From Daphnia pulex (Eukaryota > Arthropoda > Branchiopoda > Diplostraca > Daphniidae), in assembly GCF_021134715.1 (NCBI RefSeq), contig NC_060019.1, positions 7,006,001 to 7,070,000 on the forward strand: a stretch of 64,000 nucleotides of DNA, read 5' to 3'. The notes beneath the pieces are model-generated. The model saw only the letters and a program-made list of their open reading frames with translations. It had not been told where the DNA came from and made no database searches. Positions 43,567-55,722 of the stretch are shown here, piece by piece. The translations under genes were made by a program, and so were the position numbers. Each line of letters begins with the position of its first letter. The stretch's first letter is position 1.

Positions 43567-45694
43567 CTGTGCAAGAAACATTCAATGGTGAAACTAAGTT
43601 TATTTCTGACCACCAACAGAATTTAAATGCTTAATTACCCGTGTCCTAGTGCACAGATTGCGTTTGGGCGTGACGTCATCACCTTCAGGGCAATGTGTGG
43701 CATATGCATCATCTGCAATCTACAAACAATACAGTTGTAAAGGATTAATATTAAGACAGACACAATTGACACACAAATTTCCTTATTTTTCTTGTGGTAA
43801 GAAAGCAAGGGCTTTCTTCTTCAATAACAAAATTTTTGCCTTCCAAGGCATCATCAGTTTTGAGCTAGTAGCACGTACAATCTTCATCAGGAATGTTATC
43901 AATGGTCATTTGGGTAGTGAACTCATCAGTGGTTTCTCCTTCACCCATTAACAGTCTCCTCCTTTTGACGTTGTTAGTCTCCCATGAAATTGCTCTTGAG
44001 CTAACCTAACTCATTTTTTTTTCATTTGCTGAATCCATACAACACAAATAAGATTTATCAGGAAGGATCAAGACATCACGTTACACTAATAAATTGTAAT
44101 CCAAAGGAACACAAACCTACTTAAACAGGAAGAATATTTTGTAATGATGAACGTAAGCAAAACTTTAATAAGGGCAGTTGATTGCAATGTGGCCTCGAAC
44201 CAAGCACCTCTATGACACGGAATCCTCTTAATTTTCTGATTTTTCGTCCTTTTTCTGTCTCTTTTTCTTCTTCTTCTTCTTCTTGCCACCTGTTGTATGT
44301 ACCTCACCTATTAATTCAACCCTTCTCACAGCCAAAAATGCCATATTTCTAACCACAAAAAAGTCCCCCCACATATACATTTGCCGCCCCAACTGCAACA
44401 CCCCCTGCACAATCCCATTGTCACGATCCAAATTGGCTATATAGTTAATGTAAATCGTCGAATATAGCCCTGTAAAGCAGCAGTACCCCGATTCCAACTG
44501 GAATGTTTGTCTGGCGTGGCTGAAATAGCAGGAGAGGGCAATGGAAGGTCTTCAGATTTAGTTTGGCTTGACTCGTAGTGTCTCCCATTTTTATCAAAAG
44601 GCCAGAAATGTGTGATTAATTTCACCTCTCGTTTTTTATTTCATCACGTGAAAAACGCCAAAGCAGTTGGGAGAATGATTGAAAAAAGTAATTGAGGAAA
44701 TGTGGAAGATATTGTCAGCAGGGCACGGACTATGACGAACATCCGAGCCCAACGAGCGTGTACTGCATCCGGAATTGCGCTGATTGATTCCATTTTAATA
44801 TTATTTCCGGCTATGGACTTGAAAATGTTTTGAAAATTTCATATAGCAGCTTGGCGATTCCACGCCAATTTGCTTACCATATTTTTTTGAGAAAACGTGG
44901 GGGCTTCGTATCTTTGTCTGGTGATGGAAGTGCGATTACCTTTCCTCCCATCCACCGTCACAACCCATATCCATCCAATCCTTTCGGAGAACACATTCCT
45001 TTCCAAGGTTTCTCCAAAATCGTTTTTTTTCCATTTTGACTTTCGCAGGACCACGCCCACCATATAGTTTCCTTACAATTGACTACGGCGAAAAATAGAC
45101 GGCAGTTGGCCACCTAGGCGGCTGTCAAGAATACAATGAAAGGGGTAGTAGATATAAAAAGGTCGGGGGAGTATTTCACTCTATTTATGGCCTTTTCCTG
45201 TTATTTCGCAACGGCATTATCTTTAACCCTTTTCTTCATTTAAATCGTGTGCCAAACAATTTATAACTTTTATATCGATAAGAAAGACGTTGAATTACGA
45301 GACTGTGCGGTAACATTCTTTAATGAGAAAATTCCAATCTGCCAAACACATAAAAGCAAATACGTGTAAAAGGCAATAGCGTGTGCAAAATAACGATAGA
45401 TTCGTTTAATAGTGCTGAAACCGATGAAACTGTTGATTATTGTTTAAACCTTTTTTTTAAGTTATCGAACAAAAAAGTTGACCTATTTTTCGATCCTTTT
45501 CAAGACGAAGGTGACAAGGAGTATGACGAAGAGCAAACAGCGTAGCCATCGGGAAGACAAACAAGTTGTCGATTTGCAATGGTGCCCAGTAGATGAACAG
45601 TTTTTGTGGTGGTTGTCGAGAACTAAGTGGAACTGATCGATGTGGTAGTAGCCACGAAATGAACAAAAAATCGTTACTGTCTGAAATGATTTGA
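43567..45694. other. Region without recognisable genes
   Basis: A purine/pyrimidine-biased tract (CTTCTTCTTCTTCTT) near 44265 creates poly-Lys frames on the minus strand that I discard. Other frames are short and unconvincing. Confidence 0.35.
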
Positions 45695-45841
45695 TTATGG
45701 TGTAACTGACGACCACTGCTCTTCATCCAGAGCATTTTCTTCTTTAGAAGAAACGATATTTTGGTTATCTGAAATTTGGTCGAAATTTGACGGTTTTCTC
45801 TCGTCCTCAGTTCCAGTTAACTCAAATCCGTCGGTCCCATC
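45695..45841 (-). CDS. Possible terminal exon, acidic, unidentified
   Basis: A 48-codon block with an acceptor (TTCCTGTAG) and stop, encoding DGTDGFELTGTEDERKPSNF and VSSKEENALDEEQWSSVTP. The acidic, polar composition is coding-like. A possible preceding exon (RRAIAQSLDDKSEGIRSAIH, near 45990-45920) reads in a compatible direction. Family unknown. Confidence 0.3.
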   Translation of the reverse strand, partial: DGTDGFELTGTEDERKPSNFDQISDNQNIVSSKEENALDEEQWSSVTP

Positions 45842-45929
45842 CTACAGGAAAAAACATAAAGAAACAAAGCAATGATTAGGAATACTAATCGATTTTTTGG
45901 AAAGAATTATTTTTATTACGGTTGCACTT

Positions 45930-47415
45930 CGGACTGATGGATTGCGGATCGGATGCCTTCCGATTTGTCGTCTAGGGATTGAGCAATTGCGCGTCTCTTG
46001 CGGCCACACGTCACGGAAGTTGAGCCGCAGTACTGCAGTACCCCGCAGTACCCCGCTGCATTGAATGAGTGCAGCAACCAGCATTTGGCAATTTTCCAAC
46101 GAAATTGGATATTGGACGCCGTACTACTACGATTCCTTCTTCTCTTACTCTAACAGGAAGCAAAAAATTGTAAAAACTAACGATTTTACAAAGATAAGTA
46201 GGAATAATGAAAATAAACATTCCTGGGATTGAATTATTTAATGGAATGCCGGAATGTTTTGCAATGACGCACTGGAAACCATTCACATTCTTCTCTCCCT
46301 GCCCACTTCAAAAGATAGTGCACTTTTCCGTGGAACGTTCTGTGAAAAAAAAATCTGGTAAAGACCAATCACATTACACGAAATATTACAAATTACAGTT
46401 TTCAAGAGTTATTCCGAGTTTAAAAATGAGCATAAATGTCACATTCTTTGTAAAATTCAATGTATGTTGTGCACCACAACATTTGCACGTTGTTAAAATA
46501 GACGTAAACAATATAAAACTTTACCAGGGCATCAGATTAATGCCATATAAAAGAAAAACTTGAATAATTACTTACCCGTTTACGGAAATGTTTTCTCAAT
46601 CTCATTCACTACAGGAGTTCTCAATAAAAATCTATGACCTTAAAGAATGAATCGTTAAAACTAATGATATTGTTTTTTTTATTTTTTATGAACTAGCGAT
46701 TACGAAGAGAAACGAAATCAATAAATTATTTTAATTGGTAAAACGGCACACCATAGATTTACTCTTTGACCAAAAAACTTATATAACGAAACGTTTGAAA
46801 AAACACTCCCACTCAAACGATAAAGTTACCTTCATTAGTTGGAAACTCTACGACTTCAATACGTTTTCGAAGATCTTTTAAACGATGGGATTCAATGAGC
46901 TTTGTAAAAATGTCGGTTGACTTATCCTTTGTGTTGATGTAACTGACGTTGATGTCACCTGCTGTTTTTTTTTCTCTGATTAAATGGTCCGGATCGCGAT
47001 GTGCTTTGCGTGATGATGTTCAGGATTTTGAACTTAACGAATTGCGCTTTGATTATCACATAGTAGAGACCATCCCAGGTTAAAATTATCTTGATTAATT
47101 GTTTAATAATTTCAAATTTAATCTTAAATTTATTAGTTATAATTGCAGCCAATTAAATTAAAGCGTAAAAATTAATTTTATACATAAATTAATTTCAAGA
47201 TAGCAATTACTATATAACATCTCCAATTAATTTCTCAATAAATACACTAGAATTGGTCGGATCAGAAATTTTATTTTTTTCTAGGTTAAGCAGATTCAAT
47301 TCTACATTCAACAATTAATGAAAAAACGAAAACGATCGAACAATTGTGAAAACAGTTTTTGGTAAAGCCTGGCAATTGCCGGAAACAACAACTTTTCGGC
47401 AATTCAACAATTTGG
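45930..47415. other. Region without a supported gene
   Basis: A 118-codon plus-strand frame at 46207-46563 (KSGKDQSHYTKYYKLQFSRV) has no known domain and a competing minus-strand frame. A small palindromic repeat of AGTACCCCGCAGTACCCCGC lies near 46036. Otherwise it is AT-rich. Confidence 0.3.
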
Positions 47416-48890
47416 TCAGCCATCTGAGAGAAGCAGCTGCTTCTTTAACTTGGCTGCAACATTGTTGAACTTCACCCAAACTGTTGTACGAATGAATTTT
47501 TCCTGTGCATCTACGTCGCTTGGCGGGCATCGCATGTTTAAGACGTCTAGAAATAAAAGGTTGTAATCATTTAAGGAAAAACATGGAAATAAAAACCATT
47601 ACCTATTATTTCACGTAATTCTTTCTCGTCTAGCTGGCCTTTCTCAGACGGGCTAGCTGACTTGTTTCTTTTGTTCGTAACTGAAGTCTTAGCCATGAAT
47701 TCTTCCGTAAAGAGATAGTACAGTAGCATCGTGATAAATAAATTTATCTTGGCATCCTTGCTCAGCTTTTCCACAACTTTCATTGTTTTGGGAAACTTTG
47801 TCCCGGATTTTCCAACCTATAGTAATACTCACATTAGTAAAAAAAAGATCGAAACAGATATTAAAACAAATACTTCAGATGTGTGCGATGTTGATTCATC
47901 AGACGGGCTGGAGGTAGCAAGATACGCAAGGAAGTCAGAGACAACATTACTTTTTTTAGCTTCATCATTTGATGAACTGCTGGACGAGGACGAAGTAGAC
48001 GAGTGTTGTGATCAGATGATTGTCCGACAGAGTGAGATTTACGACACTTTTCTTCATTTCAAAAATGTCAAATATTTGAGTCCGGAGATCAATAATTCTG
48101 CAGAAGCACATCTATTATTAAACTTCACGTAATATTATGTAAAGGAATGTTGACCTATTACTTTCATAAAACCGCAGCTTGTCCTTCATTACCTCGTATT
48201 CCATTTGTTTCCTAGTTTCTTTTCTGTGTTGAGACTCCTTATCGGAATCGAGGAAGAAATCATGATCCTGAATATGAAACAATAAGATTTAGCAATAGGT
48301 TTAAAAAATTTAAAGAAATAAACCAACCTCATCATCGTGAACGTTTCTCTTCTTATAAGAGCTGTTGCTCTTAATGACTGCTTAATACTGTCTTTACTTT
48401 TGGCGGCATCTCCATTAGCAGCACTGCTGTCACTCATCATTTTGAACCTCTGTGGATTGAATTGGGACTTCATTATTCTTTTTTCGCGGCTGACGATTTA
48501 GCTGGCTTTGATGCAGGAGCTGCCATAACTTCGACACATTTCTTCTTCTAAAAAGAAAGATTTTTCTCTTTTAATCTTCCTGGCAGTACTGTCAGACTCC
48601 TCAGAGCAGGGGGTCTCGGCAGGAACTTTATAATTCTTTTCAACATCTTCAATAGTAATTGCCCCACTGGCTATGTCCTTGGCAATACCACGAAGGATCA
48701 GCTTTCTATCTGTGAATTAAAGTATCACTGCTGTATCATGTATCACTGCTGGTACACAACTTCTGCACTAATAAAAAAGTATGAACCAATGAAAAAGTTG
48801 AAACAAAGAACCTTGGCTGGATAGCTTTTAGTGGCTGACTTAAGTTTTCTTCCTTTGGTGGTTTCCGGTCTCTCTGGCCAGAACACAACA
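47416..48890 (-). CDS. BEN-domain protein, multi-exon
   Basis: The two 3' exons are clear: 47603-47816 and 47416-47546, joined in phase with GT-AG borders. They encode the BEN domain: KVVEKLSKDAKINLFITMLL, YYLFTEEFMAKTSVTNKRNK, GQLDEKELREII, then DVLNMRCPPSDVDAQEKFIR and KKQLLLSDG, stop. The pattern of a helix, TEEFMAKTSVTN and LDEKELREII matches BEN modules (LFTREELATSSVTGK, LDPEKLEAI), which bind DNA or mediate chromatin contacts. Probable upstream exons: 48193-48267 (DHDFFLDSDKESQHRKETRK, exactly 25 codons), one ending at 48328 (NVHDDE), 48560-48709 (LRGIAKDIASGAITIEDVEK, then ETPCSEESDSTARKIKREK) and about 48800-48885 (VVFWPERPETTKGRKLKSAT). Exon phases upstream are not all resolved, so the gene could be partly broken. 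Many Daphnia-type BEN genes are mobile-element-associated; that is an inference here. Confidence 0.65.
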
Positions 48891-49274
48891 TATTTAATAA
48901 GTTAGTATGGATGAAATAAGATTCGGTGAAGCTTATTGTGTGTCAGCACCCGCCAACAAATTATAATTGGTGATCTTATTGTTCATTGTATACTGATCTA
49001 TTATTTTTAAAGGTAACAGTTCTTTGGTTTATGTGTAGTCAATTTACTCACTCATTTTCAACAATCAAAAGGTAGATCTGTTGCTGCGTAAGAATCTGTG
49101 AAGCTTGTGTGTGATACGCAGTAACCAGCTGGGTGTTCTGGCAAAGCATCAATATAGCTCTTCTATTGGAGCAGTGATAATTAATCGTGTACTTCAACCA
49201 TTTTAAAGGTAAAACAGTTTACCTTGTAAACTTCAGTTTTCAAGAATAATTTAATTTTTGTTTGTTCCTCTTAG
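48891..49274. other. Short spacer upstream of the Tnp2-like relic
   Basis: Nothing recognisable apart from a plausible acceptor (GTTCCTCTTAG) at its right end that precedes the transposase frame. Confidence 0.35.
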
Positions 49275-51810
49275 ATCATGCACCAATTAAACGGCCAAAG
49301 CATTACAGAAGACACGGTGCAGAGCCAGTTGACGAAGCCTGCAACATCCCTCGAAGCACATTAAATATGTGGCTGATGACAACTGGAGAACAGTCACAAA
49401 TCGTCGAAACGCCCTCTTCAGCACGAGCAGCAGAAATAAATGCAGACAGCGACAGTAATATAGATGAAGACAATCGTGTAATCATCCACCACTACATCAT
49501 CCATACATCATGTATGACCTTTTTCCAGGAATTATGTGGCATAACGTTTGAAATTCTCTTTTTTCAGTAGTAGTAACATCTTTAATTTTTATTTAGTAAT
49601 TCAGATGACGAGTTGGATACAACAAGACAGTGTGTGGTGGTAGCGTTTCACGAAGAAGCGCACATCCATCAGCAATTGAAACCTTCTCCAACAGTAACTG
49701 ATGATGAAAATATCCACACTTCACTTTTTTGGGTAAAGGAGAATTACTATCTCTTATTCTAGCTTTCTACACCCGCTATAAGTTGTCAAAGTCTTGCCTT
49801 GATAGCTTGTTTTACTTGTTAAATGTAATGGTGCCAGGATGTGTTCCAAAGAATAATTATTTATTTGATAAAATCATTGCCAACTTCACGTTCCGCAACA
49901 TTGTTCTTCATTTCAAGTGCCCCGCTAGTCAGAGTTATCTCGGGAAGGAAGAAGTTATCCATCTCTATTGTACGCTTTGCGATTTAAACTATGAAAGGAA
50001 TGAGCTTGAAAAGAAACGTAGTTATTTCCTTTCGAGGTCATTAGAATAACAACTACGCGATATGTTGGAAAATACTAATCTGTAGGATCACATTTCAAAA
50101 GTTAAGCAAGACGTTCTACGTGAAAATTTCAACGGTAAAATAGGAGAAATTTATAGTGGTTCTTATCAGAAGCCTAAAGTTAAATCGTTCCTGTCTGTTG
50201 GGGACAATTTCACGGCTACATTCGGCACGGACGGTGTCCGTTATTCAAAATCATCAAATAAGGAATTTTGGCCAGTAACTGTAACGATTAAAGAGTTAAT
50301 AAGTGTATTTTTGAAACCCTCTTTTATGGCATTGACAGCACTGTGGTCTGAATCGAAGCCCAAACCAGAAACATTTTTTCTCCCTATTGTCCAAGAGGCT
50401 CAAAAACTAGATCACGAAGGTTTCGCCTGGATACGGAACGGCATTAGTCATGTCTCTAGCGTTTGATTCATTATTGGTGTATTAGATGCTCTGGCACGTG
50501 CAATGGTTGCAAACATTAATCAATTTAACGGGGAATGTGGTTGTGGGAATTGTCTTGATCCCGGAACTGGAGTTAAGAAACAAGATGGTCAGCATGTTCA
50601 GATATATCCTTTAAAAAACTCCTCTGCCCCAACTAAGAACTCATGCCAATTACTTTACAACATGCCATCGTTTGTGCTGAACGAAACTTGACGCATTTTC
50701 ATGGGGTGAAGGGGCCATCTATTCTATTTCTTCTTCCGTCTTTCAATGTTGTATCTGATGGGCTCGGCCCAGACTAAAAGCATTGCTCGTTGTTGGGTGC
50801 CACGTTTGTGGCTAACATTAACTGGTTCTCCTTATTATATCCAACGTGCCTAATGGATTGACCAAGTTTTCTTATCAATCAAACCGCCAAACGAAATAAG
50901 ACGAACCCCAAGATCGATCGCAAAATTCCTTTATGTGTTGAAAGCTAGTGAGCACCGAAATTGGCTCTTACTTTACTCTCCAATTGCTCTCAAAGGGATT
51001 CTTAGTGGTACTTATTACAAACATTGGCTACGCTATTGGTAAATGTATTTCGGTTATTGTTGGGGGAAAATTCAACAATTTCAGATTTAGCCACGGCAAG
51101 GATACTTATCCACAGAATCATTGCATTAGTACCTAGTTTATATGGGCAGGAGAATTCTAGCTACAACATATATATTCTTCAACATTTAATCGAACATGTT
51201 GAACGCTGGGAGCTCCATGGTCCAGTCCATCCTTTATACTTGAAGATGCCGGGAGGCATGTTAAAAAATGAATTTACCGGTACAACCTTCATCAACCATC
51301 AAATATTTGGCCGTTTTTTAGCAAGAATAAATTATAGAAATATTAGTAGAAAATTCATTCCTTTTGCAGCTGATGAAGTGCGTGATTTTTACGAGTTCCT
51401 AGATTCACCTTTGTCATCTCACATAGACGAATCATCTAATTTTATTTGCCAGCCACTCGGGGGAAAGGAAATTGTGTTGTTGTCGGCATCTGAAGTTTAA
51501 GTTTAGGTTAGCTGTGAAAACCGTTTTACCAAATTTAAACTGTATGTTTGCCTTTTCTTACAAGAGAATGGTAATAAAAGGGCAACAATTTTCAACAAAG
51601 TTTTACAGTGAAAATTATAAAAGAGATAACTCTGTTGTTTCGCACGGTGAAAATGTGCGGAAAGTTTATGAGATTTTTAAGTTATTTATGCTTATTATAA
51701 TTCTATTAAATACAAAATTTAATTGCCAGAATGATAAAAACTGTCTGATTAAAAAAAATCGGACAGGGCAGCAATCTGATTATTCAAATGTGATAGTATT
51801 AGCCAAATAG
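49275..51810 (+). mobile_element. Tnp2/CACTA-like transposase relic, near full length
   Basis: Plus strand, in order: a basic N-terminus (KRPKHYRRHGAEPVDEACN), a helical block (YKLSKSCLDSLFYLLNVMVP, 49.78 kb), FGTDGVRYSKSSNKEFWPVT (about 50222-50282), LPIVQEAQKLDHEGFAWIRN (50.38 kb), FNGECGCGNCLDPGTGV (50.52 kb), PSILFLLPSFNVVSDGLG (50.71 kb), EHRNWLLLYSPIALKGILSG (50.95 kb), YNIYILQHLIEHVERWELHG (about 51163-51222), and a C-terminus with YKRMVIKGQQFSTKFYSEN. Spacing and order match Tnp2-type transposases, and the same hallmarks occur in the relic at 22.6-24.8 kb on the other strand. Several stops and frame changes interrupt it, so it is inactive. Confidence 0.8.
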
Positions 51811-52229
51811 TTAGCGTTAAGTCAAGTGCCCTCCATTTATTATCCTGTTTCCTCCCTTAATCTAACTTCCTTCATACAAGAAGTGCTGAGAAATGTTGTA
51901 TCCTCAATTGTAGTAATTGATCGTCATTGATGCTGCGTTTATTCAATTTATATGTTTGTTGATGAAAGATATAACGAACGAGAATATTGCTTAAAAAACA
52001 ACATTGTATTTGAGATAGATTAGCTGTAATCTGTAATCTTAATCTCACATATTCTCATTCTCAACAAACAGTCAGTACTGATTACCTGGTAGCCAGTGCT
52101 TGTAGTCTTCTATTCTTTGATAACTTTCGAGTTTAAACTTTCATTGTAAAACATTTTATATACTATTGCCTATTACTTTAAATCTTAAACATTGATTTCA
52201 CAGTATTGAGTGTTTTAAGATTACAGAGT
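51811..52229. other. AT-rich spacer between two transposon relics
   Basis: No frames of interest. It may contain the terminal sequences of either neighbouring element, but no inverted repeat was recognised by eye. Confidence 0.35.
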
Positions 52230-54475
52230 CACGAGAGCAGAGTCAGGAGACCCAAAAGGAGGTAAAGGGCGACGTAGAGGTAGAGGAAGACCTCCTAGAG
52301 GTTCAGCTCGGTTGAACCAAAGGGGGCAAACGGTCATAGATGCTCGACTTCAGAATATTGTCGATGGCATTGATGTATCAGAAACTCAACGGCAGTTGTT
52401 AGAAGAAGAAGCAGATAATCATCAACAGTCATTAGATGAAGCCATCGCCACCCATGAAGCCACAGAAGAAACCAGCGAAGTAGTTGAAGCAGATATGCCG
52501 AGGAAGGATCCTCCTGGTGAGCCTATTCCACAATTCACCATACAATCCTGGAAGGCAAGTTGGAGGCGAGCATTTTTTACAGATTGGAGATGGTCTCCTA
52601 AAAGAAAGGAAGGCGAAGCCGTGAAGCTCAGGTGTGGGCTCGTTGCAACACTGGACAATGTCAAACGAAAACCAAACCACACTACTACGCTGGTGGAACG
52701 TCCTCATTTACAAATTTTGAAAAGCATCTAATTTCTTGCCACAATGAAGAGTACAAACAGTACAATCCTGTCTTGTCGAAGGATCCCAGCCAACCTTCGC
52801 TACTATCATTGAACGTTCATTCAGTCAAGACGAAGAAGAAACGCAGAATAACACTGGACACTGAACTTGCCTTTTCAATAGCAGTCGATAATATTCCTTT
52901 AAACATATTACGGATGCCAAGGTTTCGCCAATGGGTAGAGTTATGAGACAATTACTTAATTCAGAAATAGGGAAATACCATGACTAAAACAGTTTTTTTA
53001 CTGTTTACTTTAGTCTGGCATGATACGTTACCAGCTTCCTTCATTCAACCGGATGCGAAACAAACTAATACCCAGCGTGATGGACAAGACCAGACTGGAA
53101 GTAATGAAGATCCTGCAAGCTTCGACTTCCATTACAATTATTCTGGATATCTGGTCATCAAAAAACATGTCTGGCTTTATTGGGTTTACGTGTATGTGCG
53201 TCAACAAGGAATTTGAAAGACGGATGGTTTTTCTTGGTGTTAAAGAAATGACAGAGCGCCATACAGCCGAAAATATTTTGGCCGAATACGACCAGGTCCT
53301 CCGTGATTGGAACATTCCTCGTTCAAAGTTAATTAAAAATTAACGCTTGCAATCTTATGTAGGCATCATCGCCATCTTATGCAATTTTTAGGTTGCCATG
53401 GTAAAAACGGATGGAGACAGCAACATGGCAGCCAATACATTCGTTAACAACATCCCCGGCTGGGATGAAGAAGAGCAGTTTCCCATTGAAGATTCAGTCC
53501 TACATCCGCCAATAGCATCAGCAAGCGGTGTAAATCCACCCAACCAAGAAGTGGAATCTATGGTCGAAATTGAAGTTTCTACCACGGATGATGATAATGA
53601 AAACATTGAGGATCCCCTTTCAATGTTACTTCGAGAGATGGGTATTTCAAATGCTATGATGGAAGCTGCTGTTCGAGATGAAGATGAAAACGCTGAATTT
53701 GAGTACGTAGTAGCTGAAATGGAAGATATGATGTTCTCTACCGATTCCATACCGTGTGTGATCATACCACTTACCGGAAGTTCGACTTGCCAAGAGACTG
53801 ACTACGTCCTGTATTCAAAACTCCATTCTGACTGTGTAGCTCATAAGCTACAATTAGTAATTAAAGATGGTTTTAAAGCACTCGGGGTAATCTTAGAAGA
53901 AATATTAAATTGCAACTATCATGTATAAACAATGTCTTTTTGTTGTGTCTAGGGCGAAGCGGCGTTAGTGATTTCCCATGTCAGCAAACTCGTAAATTAC
54001 ATCATAAAAAGTGTTCTGGATACCAAAATGGTCTTCAATGCAGTTGGCTTCCGCCTTCCAGCAAAAAAATGCAACCCGTCGGAACAGCACCTACTTCAAG
54101 TTGTCTAAATTTCTCCAGGCGATATAGATAAAGATCCGACTATTTGCAGTAGACTTAACGCAGTGAAAAAGCATGAACACCTTACAGCCTTCCAAATTGT
54201 TGTATTACGGGAATTGTTTGCCATTTGAAAGCCATTTGTGACGGCTTCTGACGATTTCCAGGCCGACTTCGAGACTAATGGAAATGTGATTCCAGCTTTC
54301 ATTTGATTAAGAAACAATCTCACTCTGACTATCAAGAATCGTAATGGAACAGAAATGCTGAATCCCACAAGTAAACTGGCACCAATCGTAAAGAAAACCA
54401 AGAGTTTCGTAAACGCTCTTCGGGAATCGTTGGAACGCCGCTTTTCCCCTATGCTATGCGACGTCAATTATGTTC
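52230..54475 (+). mobile_element. hAT transposase relic with AT-hook and BED finger
   Basis: Plus strand. An AT-hook-like start (GRRRGRGRPPRGSARL, about 52267-52314) leads into an acidic helix region. After a frameshift near 52615 comes a BED-type finger (WARCNTGQC, then GGTSSFTNFEKHLISCH, 52630-52735). Next come FSIAVDNIPLNILRMPRFRQ, a stop, then TSITIILDIWSSKNMSGFIG (the DDE 'D-W-S' region, about 53120-53180), VAMVKTDGDSNMAANTF (about 53392), CVAHKLQLVIKDGFKALGV (about 53837-53890), and a degraded helical region to about 54470. The order BED, first catalytic Asp block, DG.NM and C.AH.L.L is the hAT layout. At least four frame breaks are present, and the C-terminal dimerisation block is not evident. 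Confidence 0.75.
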
Positions 54476-54977
54476 TTGGTAATCACATTTGAAATATCAT
54501 TAGCTCCAATTATTTCATTTGTTGTCTGTCCTTTCCTTTATGCACAATCTTGGATCCAAGATTCAAGAAGGGATGGATAAAGTTTTCGGGATATTCTGAA
54601 GCTTCAGTGCTGGGGTCAGTTAAAACGGAAATTCAATTACGATACCAAAAAATGAGAGGGGGGGTGCAACATCGCAACAAAAATTTGGGAGGGAAATAAA
54701 ATTTCCGAAACTAACCAATGACGACTTCAGCATCGTGAACAACAGTAACCCAGGTAGCAATTTTCATGTCGTTTTGATATTCTGTTTAAGTACAGTATCC
54801 TAAAAAAAGGTACTTGTGTATTCCACCGCCAGATGTCATGTGACATATACCGTAGGAAGCAGCGGGCCGAAGCGAGAGGGGAGTCTCCTTTCAGTTTAGC
54901 TACGACTCGGAAGTCTACTCTCGTGTTGCTAAATACAATTAGCTAACCCTTAGGGTTAACTACAAAGACTCAACAAT
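54476..54977. other. Spacer without recognisable gene
   Basis: It includes a GGGGGGG run near 54659 and a GCCAGATGTCATGTG sequence near 54830. Nothing coding is supported. Confidence 0.35.
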
Positions 54978-55460
54978 CTAACAGGGAATAATCTTCTCCC
55001 ACCTAATCAGATTTATCTGATACACATTTAAGTCCTTGAACCACTTCTGGGGATCCTCATTTACTTCCTTGATTTTTTTATCGATGGTTTGAAGTTCATT
55101 GGAAAAAGACTGATGCGGTAAGCCTCTAGCCGACTTCTCCTCCAGAATTTTCTCAAAATTTAGTTTGGAGATCACCAACTGTTCGCGTGCAATGCGAACG
55201 AGTTCCTTCAAAACCGCTTCGTTTAATTTCACCTCCTGATTTGAAGACATTTTTTTCGGCTTGGGTTCGTTGTAGAAAGCTGGTTTAAACTTCAGGATTT
55301 TGTTCAATACGAGCCAATCATCATAAACTAAGATAAAAAATCGATAAGAAAACAATAAACAAAAATGAATCTTTCAATACCTGGGAGTGGAGTCCCGTCT
55401 TTTTCTTTGAAATATGGAAATCCAAATTGGGAAAAGCTCAGATTAAAAACAGTTTTTTTC
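54978..55460 (-). CDS. Unidentified spliced gene, 3' part
   Basis: Two exons with clean borders and matching phase: 55381-55460 (LSFSQFGFPYFKEKDGTPLP) and 54978-55327, beginning VYDDWLVLNKILKFKPAFYN. The latter continues KLNEAVLKELVRIAREQLVI, SFSNELQTIDKKIKEVNEDP and IRWEKIIPC before the stop. The intron is only 53 bp. The chain is helical, charged and uninterrupted, which argues for a real gene in a relic-rich area. I do not recognise the family and did not find the start. It could be a host gene fragment or a transposon-encoded protein. Confidence 0.5.
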
Positions 55461-55565
55461 CTGAGTATGTTTGGCTTTAATGTTTTCTTTCAACATGAGT
55501 ATTTTGGTTTAACTACAACCAGTTTTCATTCCATTAATTGTTTCCCTGTTTTCAGAAAAAGCACT

Positions 55566-55722
55566 GGACTCTCGGCCTGCCATAACGGACTCTCGGCTTG
55601 CCATAATGGATTCTTGGTTTGCTGCATGGGACTCTCAGCTTCTTGCACCGAACTTTCGGCCTACTGCACTGGACTCTTTGCTTGCCGTATCGAACTCTTG
55701 TCCCGCTGTTTTAGACTTTCAG
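55566..55722 (+). repeat. 21-bp minisatellite, about 7.5 units
   Basis: Tandem variants of GGACTCTCGGCTTGCCATAA. The unit is 21 bp, so the plus strand stays open and reads seven-residue repeats of the type G-L-S-A-C-H-N. A further 60-bp direct repeat (CTTTCTTCTGCATGT..ACG.CTTCTCT.AGCACGC) follows at about 55723-55780 and 55863-55915. Confidence 0.8.

Noticed and set aside
44228..44307. Poly-Lys/Arg minus-strand frames
   Set aside because: They arise from a CTT microsatellite-like tract, not from a conserved protein.
47731..48132. 133-codon plus-strand frame with a hydrophobic start
   Set aside because: It is antisense to the BEN exon at its start; the BEN reading has domain and splice support.
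53388..53765. Long Ser-rich minus-strand frame
   Set aside because: It is the reverse of the acidic segment of the hAT transposase, whose plus-strand frame carries the superfamily motifs.
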